NCBI RefSeq assembly: GCF_019649055.1
Contig: NW_026570228.1
Location: 868,001 to 932,000 of the forward strand
Direction: 5' to 3'
DNA: 64,000 nucleotides
From: Paramacrobiotus metropolitanus
Lineage: Eukaryota > Tardigrada > Eutardigrada > Parachela > Macrobiotidae
The first letter of the stretch is position 1, and each line of letters starts with the position of its first letter. The position numbers were made by a program, and so were the translations under genes. Positions 1 to 9,646 of the stretch are shown here, one piece after another. The notes beneath the pieces are model-generated. The model made no database searches and was not told the DNA's origin. It was given only the letters and a program-made list of their open reading frames with translations.

Positions 1-387
1 AAGGATCGCAAAAGGCCGGATGTGATCACACTCGTACCATGGGAACGCGGAAAGCCGCTGGCTGTCGACGTGACTTCCGTGGACACACTTGCTGCCTCGT
101 ATATCGACCGCACCTCAATGAATGCTGGGGCCGCAGCTGAACACGCCGAAAGAGCAAAACTGACGAAACACAGCTGGCTGCAGTCACGCTATAACTTCAT
201 GGCGGCAGCATTCGAAATTACGGACCGTGGGGAGATGGAACAAAAAGGCTTATGGAGAAGGTTGGAAGCGGCATCGTCACCGCCACAGGCCAGAAACGTG
301 CGAAAGAGTTCTTTAGACAACGATCCAGATACAACGGGGGAATGCGATTTGTGTAATGGGTACAATTCCCGATCAGGACAGCATTGA
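1..387 (+). pseudogene. C-terminal fragment of a retroelement-type protein, open at the window edge
   Basis: The frame is open from base 1 and runs to a stop at 385-387. It begins KDRKRPDVITLVPW and continues to a VDVTSVDTLAASY motif. From memory, an RPD..LVPW....(W/V)D.T pattern followed by an Ala-rich helix is the C-terminal part of reverse-transcriptase-bearing elements found in many invertebrate genomes, and the spaced acidic residues look nuclease-like. No reverse transcriptase motif is visible because the body would lie left of the window. The tail after about residue 95 turns hydrophilic and unlike the family, so this copy is probably degraded. It could also be the end of a live element; the left flank would decide. 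Confidence 0.45.
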
Positions 388-2208
388 GGAAGTGTTTCTG
401 TTATAAATGTTTTCTAGTACTAAGTTTGTACTTGTGACATGATACTTATTAAAGGTTCATACACGTTTGTTACTGATACTACTGCATTCATCATAGAAGC
501 CGTCCGTGGCATAAAATGCCATTCAGCAGTTTTACATTGATCTACAGATATAGAAGTATCGGAATTTGTAATCTGGAGTATTTAGACGATAGTAAGGCGT
601 TATAACTAGTAACCAGCAGAGGGCTCAAGCTTTATCCTTGAAAAACCTTTTGCATTACAAAGCAAAAGGACGACATTTGTCACCGGCGGAAAGGTAAACG
701 GGCTGAGGATTAAAGGTTAGAGGCGCTGCTTCAACCTTTCCGTCGGAATCCGTCATAAAAATTGATAAAAAAACATAAAAAAACCTTTTTGCCGACGGGA
801 CTTTTGATGTATATCAACCTTTCTCTCGAATCGGTCAACCTTTGTGCGGCGACGGCATTCAATGGTCACACAATATATCAATGTGTTGCGATAATAAACC
901 ATTACAAGCCGCACCAACCAACCATTCTGCCGGATCAACTTGTTCAACAGAAAGGTGATCAGGTTCAAAGTAGCACAGTTGATCCGCTGAGTGCTAAATA
1001 TTGTTGAATGCCGCCCTGTTCGCATCTTACGGCCCGAGCGGACTTCATTGGTCATTCAATGATCACTTGCGCTGTTATCTCACAGCGGTATTTCTCCTGG
1101 TTTCCACTCTGAGGGCCATTATCACTCAAAACGTTTACTGGATTAGGTTTTCGGTCTGCTGCAGATACAATATTTACGTGCTGCTGAAGATTAAGAAAAA
1201 ACCGGATCAAGAATAAACTGCATATTATGAGGACATGATACAAGGATGCTACCGAGTGGACAGCGGGGAAGTTGGCAAACTGAGGTAAAGATCGTGTATC
1301 CATAATAACTCCTAAGTACAGCCTGGCTGAGCCTGCGTATATCCATCATAACGTAGTAACTAATCATAATTACTGTAGTAATGTCGTAGTATAGGCAAAG
1401 TATCGTCATAACAGGAAATAATGTCAAATACCATCTTTTCTGCCGAATACGAATAGAAATTAGACACGCTAGACCATTGCAGAAATATTCAGCGCCGTCA
1501 ATTGTGTGGCATTCCCAGCACACTTTCGACCTGCGAAGCGCTTCTGGTCTCACTGGTGGCAGCGAGAGGAAGGTTACGGCTTAGCATTAGCTTCCCACGC
1601 AGTGCTATGTTCATTTGCTGAAGGTTAAAATAGCCGAAAAAGGTTTTTGTGAATTTTCTTGATGTGCTACTGCCATGTTGTATTTATTTTTTTGCTTACA
1701 CTTCTGGAATGCACTGGAATGACTGGATGACAGTGTATTAACCCAGCAAGTTCACTGCCTTTTCAAATTCCGTAAGCGACTACAGTACATCTTGCAGATA
1801 TGCAGCTTCAGACTGAATATTAACCAGATATCAAATATGCAATAAAATATTTGTCACAATTTAAATAAAATGAGCAGTATCCTGTAAACTTGGACTCATC
1901 GCACTACCTCTTAATGACCTTCATGACTAACACGATTCCGTCGATTTTTAACATGGCTTGCTGCAACCACGCGACTGCTGCATTTCAGTGTCTTAATTTC
2001 AACAGCCCACCAAATAAGCGGGAATAAATCAGCTCTTACAACAGAATTTCTTACAAGACCAAAATCAAAAAGATCGATATATGTACCTAATAAACCGTCT
2101 TCGAGGTTACCCGTTCCACAAAGGAAAGGATACCTTCGACTTAAAAAACAAACACATGAATACGTAGTTGCCTCCAGTTCGTGATAACTGCGATGAAAGT
2201 GAAGGAAA
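388..2208. other. Gene-poor stretch left of the first GPCR
   Basis: No convincing coding region is visible. Short overlapping frames on both strands (753-1553) lack domains, splice consistency and codon bias. The bases 1840-1875 are AT-rich with AATAAAA-like words on the plus strand, which would fit a poly(A) site of an upstream plus-strand gene but prove nothing. Confidence 0.4.
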
Positions 2209-3249
2209 TTAAGACAGGTAGAAAGCACATCTTCGACAACTTGAACATAGAAGGTTTTTCACAACGCTACGTAACTGAGTAAACTTTCTTATCAGTACGG
2301 TCTTAACACTTGGCGACATCAGGACAACTAATATGGGATCCAGCACCGGCTGCACCGAATTCAGAGGCGACAGATAGAAGATCAGCTCCTTCTCCATCGG
2401 TGTCAGCGAGCGAAATGACCAGATGACGAAAATTGTTTCATACGGAACCCAACTGATCACCGCCGCAATGGTCAGCGCCGTAAACATTGCAAAAAATCCG
2501 TTGCGCCGTTCAGCTGTCTGTCCCACACTGGCTAACCGCAAACTGGCCGACACTAGGGCGCTGCGAGTGCTCTGCATTATCACGCGCTGCTTGCGCCTTT
2601 TGGCCACAACGAAAATCCACGCCAAGAAAATGACAATGCCGGGAACTTCGAAGACCAACATTTCCGCGGTTTGGTACCATACCGGCATTCCCTCGCTATT
2701 CACGGAGCAGCCATACGTTGGGATGGGTGCACGATAATACAGGCTGTCCATGATTACACCCGGTAGACACATGGCATGCACATACACGACGACAAAAACA
2801 ATCGACGCCAGCGCCAGTTTTGTGGAATGGTAGTGACGATACGATACCGGTAGTCCAACCGCCCAGACACGGTTCAGCGCGACAACAAGATGAACATTTT
2901 CCGGTAGACCGGTAATGCACCAGGCCACATAGTTGCGAAAATCGCATAGTTTTAAATTATAAAAATAATGTGGACACAGTTCCCGCGCTACGCTGATAAA
3001 TCCGTGCACCGATTTTAGTGCATTGAACAGCAGCATGGCGATGACGTATGTCGCGAAGGATGAACGGAGTTCCGGTGTGATAATGTAAATGATGCTTAAA
3101 CCGATGTTGAAGACCAGCATCGCTATGCTGCAGATAAGCATTAACATGGAGGGAAACGTCCATGCTGAACAAACTAGAGCTGACGTAACCACTTCGTCAG
3201 TCAGATTTTCATGTAATGTTGAAGCAAATGAAGCAGTGCCGTTTTCCAT
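2209..3249 (-). CDS. Orphan class A GPCR, single exon (cluster member 1)
   Basis: A 346-residue seven-helix receptor encoded without introns. The N-terminus carries two N-glycosylation sequons (NGT, NLT) and no signal peptide, as usual for rhodopsin-like receptors. Helix 1 starts near residue 34 (MLMLICSIAM). A TPELRSSFATYV loop, a Cys before helix 3 and the Cys of TYGCSVNSEGMPVWYQTA in loop 2 can form the standard disulfide. The DRY position reads NRV and the helix 7 NPxxY position reads DPILV. Helix 6 has SWVPYE. The tail is longer than in its neighbours and has a Cys cluster (LLCSSCRRC) that could be palmitoylated. It is the leftmost intact copy of the cluster. The ligand is unknown; a chemosensory or peptide receptor role is inference. 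Confidence 0.9.
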   Translation of the reverse strand: MENGTASFASTLHENLTDEVVTSALVCSAWTFPSMLMLICSIAMLVFNIGLSIIYIITPELRSSFATYVIAMLLFNALKSVHGFISVARELCPHYFYNLKLCDFRNYVAWCITGLPENVHLVVALNRVWAVGLPVSYRHYHSTKLALASIVFVVVYVHAMCLPGVIMDSLYYRAPIPTYGCSVNSEGMPVWYQTAEMLVFEVPGIVIFLAWIFVVAKRRKQRVIMQSTRSALVSASLRLASVGQTAERRNGFFAMFTALTIAAVISWVPYETIFVIWSFRSLTPMEKELIFYLSPLNSVQPVLDPILVVLMSPSVKTVLIRKFTQLRSVVKNLLCSSCRRCAFYLS

Positions 3250-4975
3250 CTGAGCTACTAATTATCTTGCATGCTCAGTGGTTTAATCCATATGTTCGAC
3301 ATTTAAATGGAAAATGTTTTATCGAACGATACAAGAATAAAGGCTCGCAGCCGCTTGCTGTTTGTATCCGTACAGATATTTCTGTTACTTGCATTCCTTG
3401 ATTTTACGAATATAAGCTTTACGCATCAATCTAGTGCTGCGCGAATATGGCCGCTGTATCTGCAAAGGTCAAATAAACAGGTTGTTACTTTCAGCCATTA
3501 AATATTCCTTAAGATTCGTGAACAATGGCTTAATGAGCAATGCCAGAATAATATATGAGGAACTCGCAAAATTGCATAGCAAAAGTGTCATATCGCATGA
3601 ATAAACAATCGATTTTATGTATTGATAATCAGTTCCTCTCAAAAACTGTATGCTGTTTTGCTTACAATACCTTCACGCTAGTCGGAATGATCAAAAAGGA
3701 TACGTACCGGTGTGGATTGTCTGTTGACGCAAAAGAATATTCCGAGTCCCAGATTCCGTTCCAATCCGAACTAATGACGTAGAGCAATTTTAATCGGGGC
3801 CGCGATTCTGACGCCAGGCCATTCTCCAGTCGGGCATAACATTGATGCAATTTTAATTATTATTCTCTTGACACAATCGAAAAATTCATGTAGAGTTTTC
3901 TTGCGACAATAGAAAATGTAAGAATTCTTTGATATTAGCGTAATTATAGCTACCCCTAACGGTTACAAACAAGTTGAAACAACCGCAGCTAGCAACGCAA
4001 TAGCAGAACCAGACTATCCGGATGGTTGATTACGGTAATTTAGGAATGACGGCTTTACCTTTTCAGGTTTGAATTATTCCATCCCGTTAGCAATTACTCG
4101 TGGTTTGCACAAAACATTTTATTCGGGTATGCGACAGTGAAGCGAAGATCAGCGAATCATGAGCCAACGTTTATTGTTCAAGAATTGAGGTTAAGCCAGT
4201 GTGAACCTTAAGCTCTCCTGGTTCCTTTGAAGCGTTCAATATAAGGACTTGTTCAATATAACAACTTGAATATAAGGACAACGATCAGCAATAAAATTAC
4301 TCTTCGGTTTGCAAGCACTCAGCAGGCTTGGTAACTGCTGTACCCTTACTTGGTATTAACATCAAAAACTGCTTTGTGAAAACTGCAAAGTTGCGCCCCA
4401 CATCCAAGTGGCCCACGAAGCCGGTTTAAAATGCAGATGCTCAGTACATTCGCAAATAATCGTTGCGAGGGACATTCCCGAACACTATTCCCGTTATTGT
4501 TAATGTGAACGAGTAAGAGGCACTCAGTCACGCCATCAGTGCGATCATTTTCCAGAGACAAATTGCGGTTGACCGTGCATTGTCCGGGAAGCCGATTATC
4601 ACAGGTAAAAATTGCGTATGTGACGTGACTAAGTACCTACGCAGGCTGCGCGTACTAAATATTGAGACGCTGTGTTTGTTTCGAACACCATTATTGGTGG
4701 ACATCTGTTTGCATTAATCCATTTGTTATCATTACCGTACAAAAAAATTTTCATCAAACGTAAGATACACATATTTAGATTAAGATCCTGCACCGAAAGA
4801 TTAAAAATAGAAAGCAAGTGAATTCCCAGTACAAAAACTGAAAATCATTTTTGACAAAGGCTTGCACATAGCGTAAGTAAATACGAACATTTCAGAATCC
4901 TTACGAGTACTGAAACTGAAATAAAAATGCAGACATGAAATACTCCAGTCACAACCAAACCGCAATTTAAAAGAA
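3250..4975. other. Intergenic stretch, no gene seen
   Basis: AT-rich sequence with only short frames lacking recognisable motifs. The bases just after 3249 would hold the promoter of the minus-strand receptor, but I see no clear TATA/initiator pair. Confidence 0.4.
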
Positions 4976-5215
4976 ACTATTATTGCTGTCGAGTAAGCCT
5001 TTAATGTTCCGCATTATCATCCTGATCCTATGGGACATGAGGGTAAGAATAAATCTGGCGATGACGTAGGCGGCACAGGACGAGCTAGGTTCCGGTCACT
5101 TCCGGTGTATGCTGTAAATTATACCTGAACCGGCATTCAAGCTCAGCATCGGTATGTATACGGCAGGTGAGGACGAATAGCATGGAAAAATCTATACCGA
5201 ACAAGTTGAATCTTA
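4976..5215 (-). pseudogene. Decayed, internally deleted GPCR relic
   Basis: Read on the minus strand, bases 5056-5215 resemble the start of the cluster receptors: the words gcgatgacgta, ggttccgg and tccggtgta line up with the stretch coding TM1 and the TPELRSSFATYV loop, followed by the upstream CTGAACAA-type word. Bases 4976-5055 resemble the receptor 3' ends (CTGTCGAGTAAG, then CATGAGG). The roughly 750 bp that should code TM3-TM7 are missing, and the remaining frame is broken by indels. This looks like an old cluster copy that lost its middle. It was found by eye alignment to the copies at 2.2, 13.8 and 17.6 kb; a pairwise alignment would confirm it. Confidence 0.65.
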
Positions 5216-6303
5216 ATTAGTCAGTTCATGCTGTGGCTTCTTGTGAGATTTTTTTCTGTGAGACTAGTAAAGCAATGGGGGAGAGTTTAATTCCACATTT
5301 CCAGCTACAGAGCAGTAGTGGGTCAATACGTTCGAAAATCTCAACGGATTCAAATTGTTTACGTTAATCGACAATCGAGGCTAATTGCAAGTCACTCGTG
5401 TAAACCTATACGGTAACAAGGACAGTTGCGCGCACGGTGCGTGCGTTCTGACAAATAAAAGTTTTTGTTCTTGATTCTGATCATGATAATCATGATAAAC
5501 TAGAGGACGTGTTTCTGCTGCAATATTTTCTAATTACGTTATGCCGATTATTGTGCTCTTTTAAATTTAGTGCATGACTAAAAATGGGCAGATGCTACAA
5601 AATACGTATTGCTGTACAGATATGGCTATGATTGGACATCAAGCCAGTAAATTCAATACGCTAAATCATGATGCAATGGATTAGCGCTGCACAATTAGTA
5701 TGGCATAAAGCAGCCACCCGGCAGTTCTTTCAGTTATTAAATTTCATACAAGCAGGAAAAAGTGGTTTAATGACCATCAGCAGAACAGCATACGGGTGCC
5801 CCGCAGATTTGAGTCAATAATGGAGTGAATAAAGTTCAACCAACTAGAACTCCACAGAATCCCACAAGGAGTACTGGATTTGAACGACGGCGAATGTTTG
5901 GAAATATCGGCAAAAGGTGTTTTTTTTTTGTAAATGACAATACGTTTGTTCGCAGATGCTGTTTTCACCTTAATTATTTTGGTAATTAGAAGCTTATTAT
6001 AAGAACCAACTGCACTCTGTAGAACAAAAGCCCTAATAGCGGCCTAGCTCGCAAATTATAAGAACCTGAAGAGTGCTGCTGCAAATCCCCAAACGAAGTG
6101 AGTAAATTTAAAAACGGACACCAGAGAGTACGCTGTCAGCGAAAGTGTCACTCTCCGCATCTCCGATCATGCTCGCCACACCGTGTTCGATCACGGTAAG
6201 CTACAAGAGACAGATACTGTTGAAGAGTGCTCGTATGCGGCTCTCGGCACTCGCATTATTTGTTCTTTCCCTGATTTTCCTTCCCTAAAATCTTTGCGAT
6301 ACA
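5216..6303. other. Intergenic stretch before the gustatory receptor
   Basis: No supported gene. It contains short palindromic AT words (TGATCATGATAATCATGAT near 5478) and a T10 run near 5922. The gustatory receptor promoter should lie in the last few hundred bases, but I cannot place it. Confidence 0.35.
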
Positions 6304-8374
6304 ATGCGCTCGCTTTTCATGCATCCACGACTGCGGTTTATAGCGGAATGGCTGTACTCTCACGGCTTCTGGACAGCGCTGGCCCAGCCCAGTCTGACCG
6401 CGGCCACCATGTACGGCGTCTTCCGCATCCATACGAATAACGCTCGAACCGGCATCCGTTTCTTCTCTTTCCTTGTATCGGCGTTTTATATCGCTTTCCT
6501 TTCGCTTTACATCGTTGCTCGATACGCTAAACGCAATCCATCTCCAATAGAAAATCTGGAAGACCTCGTGGAGAAGGTTTGCACGCATTTTATTACCGAT
6601 GCGCTGATCTACATGTGCATGCTGCTCTACATGAAAGCTTCCACACACAGCGGCGCCGAGCTGCAGCGCGTCCTGGCGGTCGTCAACAAACACGCGACCA
6701 CCGGGGATCGCGTGCGTATACTGTTGCTGATGATTTTTCTTACCGGCGGTTTAATTGTGCACACTGCTATGCAGCTGTACATTATCGCCGCCGGGAATTG
6801 GGAGTTGCCGAGTCAGTTGTGAATTCGCCGGTGTTACTGGCGTTGACGGAAGATCGTCGCCGGCGACATTACTTGGCGTGTTTTTCGTATATTGTACTGT
6901 TGTTTCTCCAAATCGGAATGTACTCCGTTAATCAGTTCTTGGCGTATGTTTGCGTTATAACCGCCATGACCTTCAACAGACTGAAGGATGGTGTGCGAAG
7001 CGAGAAAACACGGGACGCCGCGCGGATCGATGTGGAGCAGTTACGGCACTACTTTCTGTCGTTGGCTGACCTATATGGAATGCCACTGGCGTTGCAGTGG
7101 CTCCGGGAGCTAATTTACTGGATCTATGATCTGCTGCAGCTGCGCGGAACGCTTCCGGTGCGTGGACCGGTGTTCGGCATATATATGGGATTCAGTCTGG
7201 CCTATATCGTTCTAACGGTGGGCGCGTCCATCGCGTGCTGTGATCAGGTAGCGAACAACAATGATCCCTTTTAACGGTATCATTATATATGGAACGTTTC
7301 GTACCAAAGAAAAAAACTGGAACATTTTTTTCCTTCTTGTAGTCACTGTAGTCATCTGTAGACAACCTGTAGACACCCTGTAGACAACCTGTATACATAC
7401 TAAGAAAACCTAAGAAACCAGGTGACTACAGTATTTCTACAGTGGTGTCTACGGGCTGTCTACAGGTGACTACCGGTGTATACAGGCAGAGTATCGAGCT
7501 GAACCTAAGAAGGACTGCCTGTATACAGCGGTAGACATCTGTAGACAACCTGTAGACACCCTTGTAGACACGCTGTATACATCCTAAGAAACCAGGTGAC
7601 TACCGATAGGTCTACAGGGTGTCTACAGCATGTATACAGATGTCTACTGTGACTACAAGGAGCGAAAAAACGATTCACTTTTTTTCTTTGGTACGAACCG
7701 TGCCACAGGTGGTATCATCCACATTTTTGGCACCATTAAGTTGTTTGTTAAAAGTGCTCCAAGCAGTTCTATGCAAAGCGTACACATGTCAGATTAACTA
7801 TAGTGAGTTAGTCAACTTTTCCGAATGACGACGGAAACAACCGGTTTTATTTTTAATGATCGCACTTTGGCATTAAATTTTTGGTTAGCTGGTTGTGTAG
7901 TGGGGCGGTCCGATGGAAAGGGAAATTAATAATGTTCGAAATTGTACACACAGCAGTGCCGGTTGGTTAACCGTAAGTAAGTACTTATATGCAGGCGAAA
8001 AGCATGGAAGTTGTACTGGAGGAGATTCTGGAGCACACCAGCGAGCCGACACAGCGAAATGTGCTGCAGTGGGAGCAGCATAAGGCCCGTAGTATGAGCG
8101 TGGCGCTTAACCTGGCTGGCTGTGTGACACTGGATCGGCAGTTTGTCTTGACGGTAATACTCTTGGGTGTGACAGAATGCTGGCTAGTGGCTAGCGTAAT
8201 GAGCGGTGTGCTTCTGTGCAGGTACTTGGCATGATGGCCACCTACGTAATTCTGATCTGGGACGATAAGGGCGGCTGCGCGTCTCGCGGGAGTGGTAACG
8301 GGGCTCCAGCCGGCTGTCTCTGCTGCAACATTACAACCGGCAACTGTACTGCTGCAAAAGCAGGAATATACTAA
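6304..8374 (+). CDS. Gustatory-receptor (Gr) family seven-helix chemoreceptor
   Basis: This belongs to the inverted-topology Gr family of ligand-gated cation channels. The proposed model is exon 1 6304-6748, exon 2 6817-7247, exon 3 7995-8153 and exon 4 8222-8374, about 395 codons and typical in length. The C-terminal hallmark is clear: NLAGCVTLDRQFVLT joined to VLGMMATYVILIW, matching the family's conserved helix 7 and its T-Y-x-V-I-L element. The last two introns (747 and 68 bp) are GT-AG and phase 0, as at the 3' end of arthropod Gr genes. Helices are visible around MYGVFRI, FFSFLVSAFYIAFLSLYIV, LIYMCMLLYM, FSYIVLLFLQIGMY and FGIYMGFSLAYIVL. The first junction is uncertain: the frame changes near 6820, solved either by a 68-bp phase-1 intron (6749-6816) or by a frameshift. 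A Cys-rich tail (CLCCNITTGNC) follows helix 7. Intron 2 holds a foldback element. Confidence 0.75.
7284..7710. mobile_element. Foldback element inside the Gr intron
   Basis: Arms at about 7291-7400 and 7595-7704 are inverted copies. Both contain TTCGTACCAAAGAAAAAAA and arrays of CTGTAGACAACC/CTGTAGACACC-type units, reversed to GTCTACAG on the right. The middle is also built from these 11-12 bp units. An identical 8-bp word, GGTATCAT, lies just outside each end (7276-7283 and 7711-7718), in the same orientation, and may be a target-site duplication of the length typical of hAT-type elements. There is no coding capacity. It lies in the 747-bp phase-0 intron and leaves both splice sites intact. 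Confidence 0.65.
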
Positions 8375-9646
8375 TTATTTAAAGTATTTAATTCGGGTGT
8401 TGCCTCACGTTCTTGAAGTCCTTATCAGTGCATGTTCGTACCATTTGTCCATTTCTTAACTGTAATTTGTTTGTGATGCCAATCTTATAATAAGAATTAT
8501 AACCGAACGCCACTTGCCAGTAATTAACGTAGCCGTAGTTAACGAGTTCCCCGTAACAATGTTTGTGCCTTTGAGGATGCCAAAACTAAACTGATTCACA
8601 AAACTGTATCCTAGGAAATCGGACAGCGCGCTGCAGAGGGAAACATTATGTACAGTATTATAAACTACCGTAGCTTCTTATAAACGAGCGATGGGAACGT
8701 AAAACAGCAGCAGCGCATCCTCTATCTGTCACATCGTACGGTCTGTCACATCGTAAAAAGGTTGAAATGTCAGATAATCATAACGCTGGATTTTGAGATG
8801 GTATCAGATGCAAGAGGTTATTGCTCCTCGATCGACGCACTGACTGTATGGGATCTTGATAAGACGTACGTCGTAGGTTACGAATGACTTCTTTACATAC
8901 GCAGTACATAATACTCAGGTAGAGGTGTGTGCTTTCGATTGCTTTGGTTCACCTGATCCGATGAGCACAGTGCAGGAGGGGCGATTTACTGAATTTTAAT
9001 TCTTAATCAAGGTAGGCCTGCGGACGTCGCCCGCCAGCTAGCTATTCGTTATTTTTTGAGGATTTTCCATATCTGCTCATTTTACGCGGGTTTATCGGAT
9101 CTGCAGCACCAACAGCGGGATTCGATATCTTGTTAGTCGGTTGATTAGGTTTTATAGCAAGATCGCCAATAAAATCGCAATTTCCGGTTTGTTTCGTTGG
9201 GTGTACAGATATTCCGGCACTCATCAGGTACCTTATGACACCTTTAATGCTGAAATTTTTAATTGTACTTAACTGTTAGATCTGTAAATTTTTCTGAATC
9301 GTGATGTAAGATATATTTTCGTCATATAAGATACATGTAAGGTAGTTGTTCGTCAGTTACAGTCGCGTGGTGATAGTATTGTGCAGCTTGTTAAAGTGCG
9401 GTACGCTCGCTGAGGTCATTGGCTCTGATTTTCTGCTCAGTTTCCATTATTTTGCCATTGGAGGGCTTTTGATACATTTCCTTCTTCTTTTGCACCGCTG
9501 CGCTCACTCCTACCCTTCTGACTTCTGAAGATTAGTTACCTGTGTATGCTGAAAAATAAAATGTTCATCTGCTTACATTGTTACCTAAGCTGAACGAAGT
9601 GCCTCACAGGTCATCAGCCGGTACCCGGAAATCCATCGCATCAGCC
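8375..9646. other. Intergenic stretch between Gr and F-box-like genes
   Basis: No gene that I can support. Short frames at 9042-9224 and 9346-9528 lack homology cues. AT-rich words near 9240-9330 could be part of the downstream promoter. Confidence 0.35.

Noticed and set aside
753-1553. Overlapping frames on both strands
   Set aside because: No domain, no splice structure, and similar lengths occur on both strands, as expected by chance in AT-rich DNA.
7321-7640. CRISPR-like array from the repeated CTGTAGACA(A/C)CC units
   Set aside because: Units are 11-12 bp with no unique spacers, occur in inverted arms, and lie in a eukaryotic intron.
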